DNA of 64,000 nt from Xanthomonas campestris pv. badrii. Its GTDB lineage: Bacteria > Pseudomonadota > Gammaproteobacteria > Xanthomonadales > Xanthomonadaceae. The translations under genes and the position numbers were made by a program. The stretch lies in the NCBI RefSeq assembly GCF_012848175.1, contig NZ_CP051651.1, positions 4,533,501 to 4,597,500 on the forward strand, given 5' to 3'. Shown piece after piece: positions 47,498-57,035 of this stretch; position 1 is the stretch's first letter; each line of letters begins with the position of its first letter. The notes under the pieces are model-generated. The model saw only the letters and a list, made by a program, of their open reading frames with translations, did not search any database and was not told the DNA's origin.

Positions 47498-48715
47498 ATG
47501 CGCGCAGCGAGAGCAATCGGACCGTATGCATGCCTGGCAGCCAGCCTGGCCCTGGCCTGGATCGGAGACGCGCTGGCAGCCGATGCACCGGTGGCGGCCA
47601 GCGCGCCATCCAGCTTCGAGCGGCGCATCGAGCAGCGCATGCAGGAGGCCGGCGTGGTCGGCATGGGCGCGGCCATCATCCGCGACCGTCGCGTGGTGTG
47701 GAGCGCTGGCTTCGGTTTCGCCGATCGCGCACGCAAGCTTGCCTTCACGCCGGACACGGTGATGAATATCGGCTCGGTCAGCAAGACCGTCACCGGCGTG
47801 GCGCTGATGCAGGCGGTGCAGGACGGCAGGCTGCAGCTGGATGCGGACATCAATCCCTACCTGCCGTTCGCCGTGCGCAACCCGCAGTTCCCGCAGGTGC
47901 CGATCACGCTGCGGCAGCTGGCCACCCATACCTCCAGCCTGACCGATCGCTGGGAGGTGTACCGTGACACCTACCGCTGGGAGGGGGCCACGGCCGAGCC
48001 GCTTCCGGACTTCCTGCGCGGCTATCTGGCACCGGGCGGACGCGACTATCTGCCGCAGAACTATCTGCCCAACCGGCCCGGTACGCATCGTGAGTATTCC
48101 AATATCGGCGCGGGCCTGGTGGGCTATATCGTCGAGCGGGCAGGGGGCCAGCCGTTCGAAGCCTATACGCGCGAACGCATCTTCGCGCCGCTGGGCATGC
48201 AGCGCACCGCCTGGCATGTGGCCGAACTGCCGGCCGGCACGCATGCCATGCTGTATGTCGGCCACATGGGCCTGAGTGTGCCGGTGCAACCCTACGAACT
48301 GGTGACCTACCCGGACGGTGGCTTGCGCAGTTGCGTCAACGATCTGTCCCGGCTGTTCATCGCGCTGCTCGATGGCGGGCGCTATCAGGGCACCCGCGTT
48401 CTCGATGCGGCCACCACCGCAGAGATGCTGCGTTTTCAGTACGCCGGTAGCAACGTGCCCGACAACGTCATCGTCAGCGAAAAGAATGCCGGCATCTTCT
48501 GGTCCACCAAGTTCAATGTCACCCGCATCGGGCATGGCGGCTCGGATCCGGGCGTGCGCGCAGAGATGCTCTCGGATCTGGACCACGCAAACGCCGTGGT
48601 GATGCTCAGCAATACCTCGCTGGACGGCAGTGACGCCAAGCTGCAGGTGGAGCTGTACGACATGCTGTGGGCGCACGCGCTGGAACTGCGCGCACAGGCC
48701 GAGGCCGCGCGCTGA
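47498..48715 (+). CDS. Exported class C beta-lactamase-like serine hydrolase
   Basis: This is a 405-residue protein with a signal peptide (MRAARAIGPYACLAASLALAW...ALAAD). The penicillin-binding/beta-lactamase motifs are intact: SVSK (SxxK nucleophile region, in MNIGSVSKTVTG), YSN (in REYSNIGAG) and HGG in GHGGSDPG, in place of KTG. These serine hydrolases include esterases, D-aminopeptidases and beta-lactamases, and the substrate is open. AGGAG lies just before the ATG at 47498. Confidence 0.87.
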   Translation: MRAARAIGPYACLAASLALAWIGDALAADAPVAASAPSSFERRIEQRMQEAGVVGMGAAIIRDRRVVWSAGFGFADRARKLAFTPDTVMNIGSVSKTVTGVALMQAVQDGRLQLDADINPYLPFAVRNPQFPQVPITLRQLATHTSSLTDRWEVYRDTYRWEGATAEPLPDFLRGYLAPGGRDYLPQNYLPNRPGTHREYSNIGAGLVGYIVERAGGQPFEAYTRERIFAPLGMQRTAWHVAELPAGTHAMLYVGHMGLSVPVQPYELVTYPDGGLRSCVNDLSRLFIALLDGGRYQGTRVLDAATTAEMLRFQYAGSNVPDNVIVSEKNAGIFWSTKFNVTRIGHGGSDPGVRAEMLSDLDHANAVVMLSNTSLDGSDAKLQVELYDMLWAHALELRAQAEAAR

Positions 48716-48748
48716 CCGATCGGGCAGCGGCCGACGCGGCGCGCTGCG

Positions 48749-49189
48749 CTAGGCGTCGAAGGCAAACTGCCCGTGGAATCCCAGCGGCACTGCGTAGGGC
48801 AGCCAGGCCTGCGCCACTGGCCCGGCATCGACGTGGCGCGCGTCCAGCACCATCAGCCCGGTGCGTGCACGTCGGGTGTCCAGCACGGTGCCGACCAGCC
48901 AGCCATCGTCGGGGCGGTCGCTGCCGGGCCGGGGCACGAACACGTGTTCCTCGGCCAGCACATGCGCGCCATAGCGATGCACCTGGCGCCGGTCGCGTTC
49001 CAGGTCATAGGCGGCCACGGCATTGAGGAACGGCGACTGGTTCGGCCCGGCGATGCAAGGCGCGTACGGGTGCGCACCCTGCATGGCCGTCGTACGGCGG
49101 TCGGACAGCGGCAGTTCCAGGTTGTTCACCGGATGCGTCTGCCAGTGCGCACGGCCATCTTCTTTCCCAGGACGCGGCATTTTCACCAC
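48749..49189 (-). pseudogene. C-terminal remnant of a carotenoid oxygenase
   Basis: About 146 residues correspond only to the end of a carotenoid-cleaving dioxygenase (RPE65/lignostilbene dioxygenase family), which normally has 450-500 residues. The conserved ending is clear: EEHVFVPRPG, DGWLVGTVLD, LMVLDARHVDAGPVAQAWLPYAVPLGFHGQF, including the last His of the iron site. The N-terminal two thirds, with the other three iron-ligand histidines, are missing. The remnant runs directly into the methyltransferase gene at 49183. It cannot be a functional oxygenase. Confidence 0.8.
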
Positions 49190-49749
49190 ACCAGCGGCAG
49201 CAGGCGATGGCTGTGCGCCGCATACGCCGGGTAGGCGATGGGAAAGGCGCGCTGCAACGCGGCTTCTTCAATGCGGATGCGGCGCAGGAACACCCAGGTC
49301 ACCGGCAGCACGATCGCCAGCAGCGACGCTGCATTGCCCATGCCCAGCGCAAGTCCGTAGAAGGCCATCAGCGCGCCGGTGTAGGACGGATGCCGCAGCC
49401 AGCGATACGGGCCGCTGCGCACCAATTGATGCCCGGCCTGGATGGTGACATCCACCGTGAACCAGCGCGCCAGCACCGTGATGGCCCACACGCGCACCGC
49501 CAGCCCGCCGCCGATCAGCGCACACGCCGCCCATCGCAGCGGTTCCTGCCAGGCATGCGGCCAGTGCATGACGCCGGCAAACGCCAGCCCCACCGCCGCC
49601 GCGATGGACAGCGACAGCACCCGCCACAGCTGGCCCAGGGTGCCGCGGTCGTGCGTGCCGCCATCGGCTGCGCGGCGCTGCTGGCGCAGCCACAGTTCGT
49701 AACCGACCCACAGCAGGCTGAGCGCGGTGAGCAGAGGGGATGTAGACAT
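49183..49749 (-). CDS. Isoprenylcysteine carboxyl methyltransferase-like membrane protein
   Basis: This is a 188-residue protein with four to five hydrophobic segments and the PEMT/ICMT signature near the C-terminus: WFTVDVTIQAGHQLVRSGPYRWLRHPSYTGALMAFYGLAL. This family methylates a small thiol or hydroxyl substrate or a lipid; in bacteria the substrate is mostly unknown. The ATG at 49749 follows GGAGCTCTCTC. The end of the gene overlaps the oxygenase remnant by 7 bases, suggesting that a deletion upstream of the remnant fused the two regions. Confidence 0.85.
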   Translation of the reverse strand: MSTSPLLTALSLLWVGYELWLRQQRRAADGGTHDRGTLGQLWRVLSLSIAAAVGLAFAGVMHWPHAWQEPLRWAACALIGGGLAVRVWAITVLARWFTVDVTIQAGHQLVRSGPYRWLRHPSYTGALMAFYGLALGMGNAASLLAIVLPVTWVFLRRIRIEEAALQRAFPIAYPAYAAHSHRLLPLVW

Positions 49750-50041
49750 GAGAGAGCTCCGGAGTGGATGGAAGACAAGGTGGATGGATGGCAAGGACGT
49801 AGGCAGCAGACAGCGGACAGCAGACGGTTGAGATGGCGGCAGCGCCGCTGCCATCCAGCGCGTGGTCCATGCCAGGCGCTGGGCTGGTTCACCTGGCATC
49901 GGTGTCCAGCGGCCAGTGATGCCAGTGTGCCCAGCGCCGGTGCGACCCACAGGAGCCGCAGGTCATCGATCCCACCTGCCAGAAGTCACTTTCTGCGTGC
50001 GCCCCATTGCCGGGCAGCGGCGCGGCGGTCAGCATCGCCGC

Positions 50042-51145
50042 ATGAAACATGTCCTGCGCGAGTTGATCCAACCCCTGAGCCTGGCCGGGCTGATGGCCAT
50101 TGCGGCGGTGGCGCTGTCGTTCAACGCCATCCCGTCGGCGCACGGTGGCTGGCGTTGGGTGGCCCTGGCCGGGTTTACCGTCCTGTTCCTGCTGCACGAC
50201 CTGCTGCCGCGCCAGTACGTGGTGCGCAATGTGTCGTTGCTGCTGCAGGCCGCACTGGCGCTGGGCCTGACGGCGCTGCAGCCGCGTGCCGGCACCAGCC
50301 CTGTCCTGCTCGTCATGCTGGTGGCGCAACTGGCGATGGTGTGGCCGCCGCTGCGGGTGGTGGCGATGGCGCTGGCCATGAACGCGATCATGTACGCGTT
50401 GTTCGTGCGCGCCGGCTTCGACAACGCGCTGCTGTCGATCGTCGTCTACGCCAGCTTCCAGGCGTTTGCCGCGCTCACCGCCTATTACGCGCGCAGTGCC
50501 GAGCGCGCGCGCGACGCATTGGCCTACGTCAACGCCGACCTGCTGGCCACTCGCGCATTGCTGGCCGACAGCGCGCGCGATGCCGAGCGGCTGCGGCTGG
50601 CGCGCGAGCTGCACGACGTGGCCGGGCACAAGCTCACCGCCATGCGCATCAATCTGCGCCTGCTCGTCGCCGACTCCGCAATGGCAGGGCGCGACGACAT
50701 CCGGGTGGTGGAGCAGCTGTCTGCCGAACTGTTGTCGGACATCCGCAACGTGGTGCAGTCCCTGCGCGATGATCAGGGCCTGGACCTGCAGACCGCTTTG
50801 CGCGCGCTGGCCGCACCGTTCCCACGCCCGACCCTGCGGCTGCAGATCGATGCCGACGTGCGTGTGACCGATGCCCGCGTGGCCGAGCTGCTGCTGCGGC
50901 TGGTACAGGAGGCACTGACCAACGCCGTACGGCATGCCGATGCCACCGAAGTGGCCGTGCACCTGCAGTGCCAGGACGCGCAGCTGCGCGTGGATATCCA
51001 CGACGACGGCCACCGCGCCGAGCGCATCCGCGAGGGCAACGGCATCACCGGCATGCGCGAGCGGCTGGCGGCCCTGCACGGCCAGCTGCAGCTGGAGCGC
51101 ACCGCGCAGGGCGGCATGCATCTGATTGCTACACTGCCGCGATGA
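50042..51145 (+). CDS. DesK-like sensor histidine kinase
   Basis: This is a 367-residue membrane sensor. The first 140 residues carry about five hydrophobic segments with no large periplasmic domain. A HisKA_3 domain follows with the phospho-acceptor in RLARELHDVAGHKLTAMRINL, then an HATPase_c domain with LVQEALTNAVRHADATEV (N box), IHDDGH and GNGITGMRERL (G box). It belongs to the DesK/NarL-type kinase group, whose integral-membrane sensors often detect membrane state. The response regulator gene starts at the ATGA that ends this gene, so it is a coupled pair. Confidence 0.9.
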   Translation: MKHVLRELIQPLSLAGLMAIAAVALSFNAIPSAHGGWRWVALAGFTVLFLLHDLLPRQYVVRNVSLLLQAALALGLTALQPRAGTSPVLLVMLVAQLAMVWPPLRVVAMALAMNAIMYALFVRAGFDNALLSIVVYASFQAFAALTAYYARSAERARDALAYVNADLLATRALLADSARDAERLRLARELHDVAGHKLTAMRINLRLLVADSAMAGRDDIRVVEQLSAELLSDIRNVVQSLRDDQGLDLQTALRALAAPFPRPTLRLQIDADVRVTDARVAELLLRLVQEALTNAVRHADATEVAVHLQCQDAQLRVDIHDDGHRAERIREGNGITGMRERLAALHGQLQLERTAQGGMHLIATLPR

Positions 51146-51774
51146 GTCCACTCCGAATCGCCCTGGCCGACGACCAGGTCCTGGTCCGCGCCGGCCTGCG
51201 CGCCTTGCTGCAGCAGCAAGGCGTGGAGGTGGTCTGCGAGGCCGACGACGGGGAGGGCCTGCTGGACGCGCTGGGCACCACCACGGTGGACGTGGTGCTC
51301 AGCGATATCCGCATGCCCGGCATCGACGGCATCCAGGCGCTGGAGCAGCTGCGCGCCCGCGGCGACCGCACCCCGGTGCTGCTGCTCACCACCTTCGACG
51401 ACGGCGACCTGCTGCTGCGTGCCACCGACGCCGGCGCGCAGGGCTTCCTGCTCAAGGACGCCGCCCCGGAAGACCTGCGCGACGCCATCGCCCGGGTCGC
51501 CGCCGGCGACACCCTGCTGCAGCCGGTCAGCACCGACCCGGTGCGCGCGCGCTACCAGTTCCGCGACCAGCAGGCTCCGCGCGAGACCTTCAACGAACGC
51601 GAGGTCGCCATCCTGCGCCTGCTGGCCGGCGGCTACTCCAACAAGGAGATCGCCCGCACCCTGTTCCTGGCCGAAGGCACGGTGAAGAACTACGTCTCCA
51701 CCATCCTGGAAAAGCTAGGCACCCGCGACCGCACCCGGGCGGTGTTGAAGGCGATTACGTTGCGGGTGATTTGA
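51142..51774 (+). CDS. NarL/LuxR-type response regulator
   Basis: This is a 210-residue response regulator. The receiver domain (IALADDQVLVRAGLRALLQQQ) has its phosphoacceptor Asp in VVLSDIRMPG, the switch residues TTF and the Lys in FLLKDAAPEDL. The C-terminal LuxR helix-turn-helix reads FNEREVAILRLLAGGYSNKEIARTLFLAEGTVKNYVSTIL. It is the partner of the kinase upstream (ATGA overlap). Its targets are unknown; no transporter or desaturase gene adjoins it. Confidence 0.92.
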   Translation: MSPLRIALADDQVLVRAGLRALLQQQGVEVVCEADDGEGLLDALGTTTVDVVLSDIRMPGIDGIQALEQLRARGDRTPVLLLTTFDDGDLLLRATDAGAQGFLLKDAAPEDLRDAIARVAAGDTLLQPVSTDPVRARYQFRDQQAPRETFNEREVAILRLLAGGYSNKEIARTLFLAEGTVKNYVSTILEKLGTRDRTRAVLKAITLRVI

Positions 51775-51780
51775 TTGCCT

Positions 51781-51836
51781 GGAATCGGGAATCGGGAATC
51801 GGGAATCGGGAATCGGGAATCGGGAATCGGGGAATC
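51781..51836. repeat. Heptad repeat tract, about eight copies
   Basis: About eight tandem copies of GGGAATC, the first short by one G and the last with one extra G, start 6 bases past the response regulator stop. It is the longest tract of this family in the window. Confidence 0.9.
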
Positions 51837-51841
51837 CTAAG

Positions 51842-51864
51842 CCCCTCTCCCTGCGGGAGAGGGG
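51842..51864. repeat. Perfect inverted repeat (hairpin)
   Basis: Arms CCCCTCTCCC at 51842-51851 and GGGAGAGGGG at 51855-51864 with a three-base loop form a stable hairpin. No T-run follows. It is a common dispersed type in these genomes. Confidence 0.75.
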
Positions 51865-51923
51865 TTGGGGAGAGGGTAAGGGGCGAAGCCGCCCAGCGAT
51901 GGATCACACCAGGCTTCGCCCGT

Positions 51924-51968
51924 ACCCTCATCCGCCCTTACGGGCACCTTCTCCCGAGGGGAGAAGGT
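51924..51968. repeat. REP-like dispersed element, copy B
   Basis: The core CATCCGCCCTTACGGGCACCTTC (22 bases matched to copies A and C with one base inserted; shown here as CATCCGCCCTTACGG plus GCACCTTC) is followed by CTCCCGAGGGGAGAAGG, the inverted repeat that marks the family. Confidence 0.8.
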
Positions 51969-52312
51969 AAGCATCAAGTCCCTCTCCTGCGGGGCGAGAA
52001 GGCACCGCTTGCGCGCCACTGGCGCGCGTGCCTTGGAGCGCCCGCGCTGCTGGCGCGGGCTGGGGCGCGGGCTGGGGCGCGGAGCGGGGGTTGGGGTGAG
52101 GGACGGGGCGAAGCCACTCGGGACACCCGTAGGTCACCGAATGCGACTGAGCTATATAGTTGTTTTATATGAAATTTAAAGCGTCAATCAGCCTCAGGCA
52201 GCAACCGTAAGGTTGCCGTCAGGTCAGGCGGGACGCCAAGCATGAAGGTCGTCCGGCGGCCACCCCAGCCGCTCGGGGACGCGCCGCGCTCCGGTCTGCT
52301 GCGGAGTCCGTC

Positions 52313-52594
52313 ATGCGCCTGGTCCGATATCTCCTCCTGCTGATTGTTGTGCTGTCCACCACGGCTTGGGCTGCGCCGACTCAGGCCGAACTGCCTGGCG
52401 CCTGGAGCCACGCAGCGCTCTCGCTGGGAGCGTTATCCGCCCAGCATTTGCAGATGCGCCTTGGCTGCGATCCTGCGCAGTGCCCAACTGCAGACCCTGC
52501 CAGTGACGGGCTTGCTTCTCAGACAGACAGGACCGCTTGCCTGCCTTTGCAGATGTGTCTGGGTGCACGTGCGCGTGGCAACGGACCCACCTGA
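52313..52594 (+). CDS. Possible small secreted protein
   Basis: This is a 93-residue frame that starts at the ATG with a good signal peptide (MRLVRYLLLLIVVLSTTAWAA). The rest is Cys-containing and unremarkable (LGCDPAQCPTADPASDG). I recognise no family and found no strong ribosome site. The reading may be a broken end of a longer gene: protein-like segments appear in another plus-strand frame further down (near 52640-52800). Confidence 0.35.
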   Translation: MRLVRYLLLLIVVLSTTAWAAPTQAELPGAWSHAALSLGALSAQHLQMRLGCDPAQCPTADPASDGLASQTDRTACLPLQMCLGARARGNGPT

Positions 52595-53013
52595 CGCACC
52601 GAATTTGCCACATCAGTCCGCAGTATTTTTGGACAAAGCAACCCGCAGGCTGGCGGCGGTGCGCCCTACATTGCCAGCTACCACACCGATCCGTGCCGCA
52701 TCGGTCGTCTACCAGACCGGCCCTGGAAGCTGCCACAGTCGAGTAATTGGGCAACACGTCTGGCAGACTCAGTCAATCCAGGACAGTCGCCGCTAAGTCG
52801 CCATAAAGGAGGCGGCCTCAAGCGCTGCATATCAACAGGCCAGGGCAGACATCCGTGTCGACAACACGCCAAGCAAGCAACTCTACTCGCCGTCATGAGG
52901 GAGGAGCAGGGAACTGCTTTGCATGCATCAAGCTGCACGAGCAGGAGCTGCAACCCTCTGTCTGGCGCAGAGCGCCAGACAGAGGGTGATATCGCAGGCA
53001 CCCACGCACAGAC
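52595..53013. other. Stretch with no supported gene
   Basis: No complete gene is seen in these 419 bases. One plus-strand frame carries a protein-like stretch (GGGAPYIASYHTDPCRIGRL) that has no start of its own and could be a remnant. Confidence 0.35.
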
Positions 53014-53400
53014 TCAGCGCGGCGAGATCTTCGGGACATTGCCCACCTGCGGATCGCAGCTGAACATGATTCCCTTGTCGGTGTCTTCCACCACGAACGA
53101 CAACAAGATCAAGGTTTCGACCAGGTTGTTATTGATGACAAGTGCGCTTCGGCCATCTTTGGCAATCTCGATGGGCTGCTGGATTTGCTCCTTGGAATCC
53201 GTGGTCAGCACGGCCCGGATGATGAAATTGTCCCGGACCTCCGGAGCGAAGGTATAGAGCATCTTCAGTGGGCTCTGACCTTTGTACGCAAGGGCCAGAT
53301 CAGGAGAAAAGCTATAGAAATATTTACTGCCTCCGGTGTTACCGCCAAAGCCGACGTCTGCAACGGTTAGCTCAATAGGAGAGAGTTTGTGCTCGGTCAT
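53014..53400 (-). CDS. Small hypothetical protein paired with the STAND regulator
   Basis: This is a 128-residue soluble protein (MTEHKLSPIELTVADVGFGG, then YFYSFSPDLALAY, ending GIMFSCDPQVGNVPKISPR). It has no signal peptide and reads as mainly beta-strand. Its last segment (SCDPQVGNVP) weakly recalls the ending of the DP-EP family, but I cannot confirm this by eye. The ATG lies 6 bases past the stop of the large regulator at 53407-56751, so the two form a unit and the small protein may be its effector, ligand or substrate. Confidence 0.7.
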   Translation of the reverse strand: MTEHKLSPIELTVADVGFGGNTGGSKYFYSFSPDLALAYKGQSPLKMLYTFAPEVRDNFIIRAVLTTDSKEQIQQPIEIAKDGRSALVINNNLVETLILLSFVVEDTDKGIMFSCDPQVGNVPKISPR

Positions 53401-53406
53401 AACGTG

Positions 53407-56400
53407 TCAGATTCCTTTGTTTGACAGCGGGGTATAGAGGGAGATGAACTCCGGGTGGCGGTAGCCCGCTTGATACAGCCATCCGAGCTGTTGCGCGACG
53501 GTAGCGCGCCGGCCAAGGTGTACCTGGGCGCGAATCCATGGGTCCAGCAATTCCTTGTCGCGACTATTGGCCACGTCCGTGCCCAGCACAAGAAGTGCAC
53601 GCTGCCAGGCTTGGCGCGCGCTGTCGGGCCGACCCGACATGGCGAGCTGTTCGCCATGCCAGATCAGCGCTTCGGCCAGGGTCGATACGCCCAGCAGGTC
53701 ACGGGGATTGGCGCGATGCAGCGTCTCCAGCTGCGCGACAATGGCTGCCGCCTCCGGCTCGGCCGTGGCGGTGCCAGCACCGCGCAGGCGGCTGGACTTG
53801 AGTGCAATGATGGCAGCTTGCCATTGCCATTCCGGCAATGGCTGCGTTTGCTGCAAGAGCTCACGCATCGCCTGCTGTGCCTGGCTGAGCTGTTGTTGGG
53901 CCTTGGCATGCTGTCCATCGAGACCGGCAACCCAACCCACCTGCGCATGGGCATGGGCCAGATCGCGGCGCCATGGCTGGTTTTCCGGTTGCGATGCAAC
54001 AAGTTTGCCCAGCATATCGACGCTGTCCTGCGCGTCCTGGAGCGCCAGAGTCAGGCGGCCTTGCGCCAGTGCAAGATTCGAGGTGCGCAGCAGCGAGACG
54101 GCCAATTGCCGCTGCCATGCAGTTGCGTCTGGTTCGTCGGATACCAAACGGCGCAACATCGCAACCTGGTCGCGGTAACCGCGCTCGGCAGGCGCCAGCA
54201 AGCCCTGGTTTTCCTGTGCGGTGCTCAAACCAGACAGGCTGTCGATCAACTGATAGCGCAACGACGTGTCATCCGGCGTGCGCACCATCAGCGCACGCTT
54301 GAGCGTGATGTCGCGTTCAAAGAATCCGATCGCGGTCTTGGTATCGCCCCGCGCCACAGCGAGTGTGCCGAGATTGTTAAGCGAGTAAGACAATTCCAGC
54401 TGCCAGCGTGCGTCATCGGGCGCATTGCGCACCAGCCACTCGCTGGCTGCCAGATACTGCATCCAATACGTCTGTGCCAGCGAAAATTCGTTGTTGCGAT
54501 AGGCCATGTTCCCTAGCCAAAACGCGGCCTGCCCTATCTCCAGGCGCACCGCCGGTGCATCGGGCACACGCCGATATGCCTGTTCGGCCGTGGCGGCCGC
54601 GCGCTTGAATGCGGCCTGCGCCTCGTTCGACTTGCCCTGATTCATCAACACTTCGCCGGTGGTGCGCAGGGCTCGGGCATGGTTGATCAAATCGCCGAGT
54701 TGCATGCTCGCATTCGGCAGCCCCTCCAGATACCGCAGCGAGCGGCTGCCCACGCTGTCGAGCAGCTTGAGGTTGCCCACCGTGCGCAACTGCTCGGCCA
54801 GGTCGCCCAGCATGTAGCTCACCAGCTGCTGCGCCTGGTCGCGGCGCTGCTCTGCCACCTGCTGCGCCTGGCGCGCCTGCCAACCCAGCAGCAGCGAGGC
54901 GCTGGCCAGCACCACCAGCAAGCCGGCAGCGGCGGCATATAGGCCGCGCCGGCGCTGCTGGGAGCGCTCGCAGGCACGCAGGAACGCCAGTTCCGATGGG
55001 TCCAGATCCTGCGGCCTGCGCCGCGCCGCTTCGCGCGCTTCGCTCAGCGGGCGCCCGCTGTTGAGCAGGTGATCGCTGCGCCGGCCTTCGGCTGCCCAGC
55101 GCTGCGCGGCCAGTTGCAGCCGCTTGCGCGCCTGCAGCAGGCGGCGGTTTTCGTGGATCCACTCGGCTGCGCGCGGCCATTGCCGCAGCAGCGCTTCGTG
55201 CGCCACCACGAAGCCCGGTTCGCCGGCCACCAGCTCGCTGACGAACAGGCGCGCCTGCACGAAGGCATCCACCAGCGTGCGCGCCGCGCTGGCATCGGGC
55301 AGCGCCGACCACAGCGCACGCTGCGCGGTCACCGCGTCGCTGTCGGGGTGGATCACGCTCAGCAGTGTCAGGACCTGGCCCAAGGCGGCCTGCGCACCAG
55401 CCGGCAATGCGCCGAAGGTGCGTTCGGCGTGATGCGCGAGTGCCCCTTCCAGCCCGCCCAGGGCGCGGTAGGCCGCGAAGGTCAGCAGGCCGTCGTCGCT
55501 GCGTTGCGCATGCAGCGCATGCAGCAGGTGTTGCAGCAACGGCAAGGCATCGGGCTGGCGCGCGGTGGCATCGCGCAGCACATCGTCCAGATGGCTGGCG
55601 CTGTCGCGCTCCTGCTCGAAGCGCAGCCCCGCCATGGCAGCGGGCACGCGGATGATCTGGCCGATCTCGCCATCGCGCGGCGGCAGCAGGTCCGCATGCC
55701 CATCGCCGCGTTTGAGTTCCACGATCTCCGGCACCGCATCGATCAGGCGCGGGTAGAAGTCGCTGCGCGTCAGCATCAGCACCGCCACCTGCGCGCTACC
55801 GCACAAGGCCTGCAATGCCGCCGCCAGCGCGGTGCGATCGGCATCGGTGATGCCCGGCGTGGCCACCATCGCCTCGGCATGGTCGATCACCAGCAGCAGA
55901 TGCCGCTGCGCTGCTGCACCTTCTCGGGGCGGCGCGGCGTGGCGCATCGCTTCGGCAATGGCCGCATGCAGCGGCGCAGGGCGCTGCAACCAGTCCGGCA
56001 GCAGCGCCATCTGCGCCGGCGAGAACACCGCGCGCTGGCCCGGCGCCCATTCCCCCAGTGCCCGCGCCAGGGTGCCCAGCATATCGCCGCCACGGCATTG
56101 CGCGAGGTTGCAATACGCCACCGCCAGTGCTTCCAGCCCGTCCAGCCCGCCCGGTTGGGTCAGCAGCGGCACCACGCCGGCGCGCAGCAACGAGGTCTTG
56201 CCGCAGCCGCTGGCGCCGCTGATCAGCACCAGTCCGCGCTGGCTGTGCAATTGCGCACGCAGTGCTGCCGCCACCTGCGCAATGGCGTGGCTGCGGCCGA
56301 AAAACACCTGCGCATGCGCTGGGTCGAATGCCTGCAGGCCCACATACGGGCTGCCGTGGCTCCAGGTCTGCGTGCCCAGTACCGCGCCGCGGTAATCCTC

Positions 56401-56751
56401 GGGAAACACCACCTTCGGCAGCAGCCGATACCCGCGCTTGCGGATGGTTTCGATAAAGCGCGGCTGCCGGCTGTCGTCGCCCAGCTTGCGGCGCAGCTGG
56501 GCGATGGTCTTGTGCACCGGGTTGTCGCCGTAGAAGCTGCCGTGCCAGACCTCGATCAGCAACTGCTCGGCACTGACCACCTCGCCGGCGCGTTCGGCCA
56601 GCGCGATCAGCACCTCCATCATGCGCGGCTCCAGCGCGATGGTCTGGCCGTCGTCGATCAGCAGCAGCCGTTCCGGTTCCACCAGCACGGCGCCCAGGCG
56701 GAAGCGCGGCACCGAGCCAAGTTGCGTGACACGCTCACTACGAAGGGACAT
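53407..56751 (-). CDS. Winged-helix, STAND NTPase, TPR membrane regulator
   Basis: This is a 1114-residue protein. Residues about 10-110 form an OmpR/CadC-type winged helix (LEPRMMEVLIALAERAGEVVSAEQLLIEVW, then KTIAQLRRKLGDD and FIETIRKRGYRLLP). Next is a STAND-type P-loop NTPase of the nSTAND1 type: SPYVGLQAFDPAHAQVFFGR, Walker A GASGCGKTSLL near residue 178 and Walker B HLLLVIDHAEAM. A C-terminal helical lid follows, then a membrane helix near 605-627 (GLYAAAAGLLVVLASASLLLGW). The last about 480 residues are TPR-like repeats outside the membrane. It would bind DNA from the membrane and change state on ligand binding by the TPR part. The Asp in the Walker B motif is present, so NTP hydrolysis is possible. 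A small gene follows after 6 bases. Confidence 0.85.
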   Translation of the reverse strand: MSLRSERVTQLGSVPRFRLGAVLVEPERLLLIDDGQTIALEPRMMEVLIALAERAGEVVSAEQLLIEVWHGSFYGDNPVHKTIAQLRRKLGDDSRQPRFIETIRKRGYRLLPKVVFPEDYRGAVLGTQTWSHGSPYVGLQAFDPAHAQVFFGRSHAIAQVAAALRAQLHSQRGLVLISGASGCGKTSLLRAGVVPLLTQPGGLDGLEALAVAYCNLAQCRGGDMLGTLARALGEWAPGQRAVFSPAQMALLPDWLQRPAPLHAAIAEAMRHAAPPREGAAAQRHLLLVIDHAEAMVATPGITDADRTALAAALQALCGSAQVAVLMLTRSDFYPRLIDAVPEIVELKRGDGHADLLPPRDGEIGQIIRVPAAMAGLRFEQERDSASHLDDVLRDATARQPDALPLLQHLLHALHAQRSDDGLLTFAAYRALGGLEGALAHHAERTFGALPAGAQAALGQVLTLLSVIHPDSDAVTAQRALWSALPDASAARTLVDAFVQARLFVSELVAGEPGFVVAHEALLRQWPRAAEWIHENRRLLQARKRLQLAAQRWAAEGRRSDHLLNSGRPLSEAREAARRRPQDLDPSELAFLRACERSQQRRRGLYAAAAGLLVVLASASLLLGWQARQAQQVAEQRRDQAQQLVSYMLGDLAEQLRTVGNLKLLDSVGSRSLRYLEGLPNASMQLGDLINHARALRTTGEVLMNQGKSNEAQAAFKRAAATAEQAYRRVPDAPAVRLEIGQAAFWLGNMAYRNNEFSLAQTYWMQYLAASEWLVRNAPDDARWQLELSYSLNNLGTLAVARGDTKTAIGFFERDITLKRALMVRTPDDTSLRYQLIDSLSGLSTAQENQGLLAPAERGYRDQVAMLRRLVSDEPDATAWQRQLAVSLLRTSNLALAQGRLTLALQDAQDSVDMLGKLVASQPENQPWRRDLAHAHAQVGWVAGLDGQHAKAQQQLSQAQQAMRELLQQTQPLPEWQWQAAIIALKSSRLRGAGTATAEPEAAAIVAQLETLHRANPRDLLGVSTLAEALIWHGEQLAMSGRPDSARQAWQRALLVLGTDVANSRDKELLDPWIRAQVHLGRRATVAQQLGWLYQAGYRHPEFISLYTPLSNKGI

Positions 56752-57035
56752 GCACTCGGACACCGGTCGCACAGCTGGAAGGGGCCTTGACGATCGCCAA
56801 CAGGCGCGGCCAAGCACGGCACGGCAGTGACGGAAACGTAGCATAGCCGGGGCGGGCGGACTTCGATTGCGGTCGTTGTTCGTGATGGCATGGGCCGGCG
56901 ATGGTGCGGCCAACGGTGCGGTGGTCGATGGCCCTCACGCGTGTCCATACAGCAGCGTGTGTTGCGCATCAGGCTGTTTCGCATGCGCCACACGCTCTAA
57001 GATGCCGCCAGCATCTTGCTGACCAGGAGTCCACG

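Larger units (their letters stand above)
51775..52312. other. Repeat-rich intergenic region
   Basis: No gene is seen in these 538 bases. It contains a heptad tract, a perfect hairpin, one copy of the REP-like element and an A+T-rich patch near 52150-52180. Confidence 0.6.
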
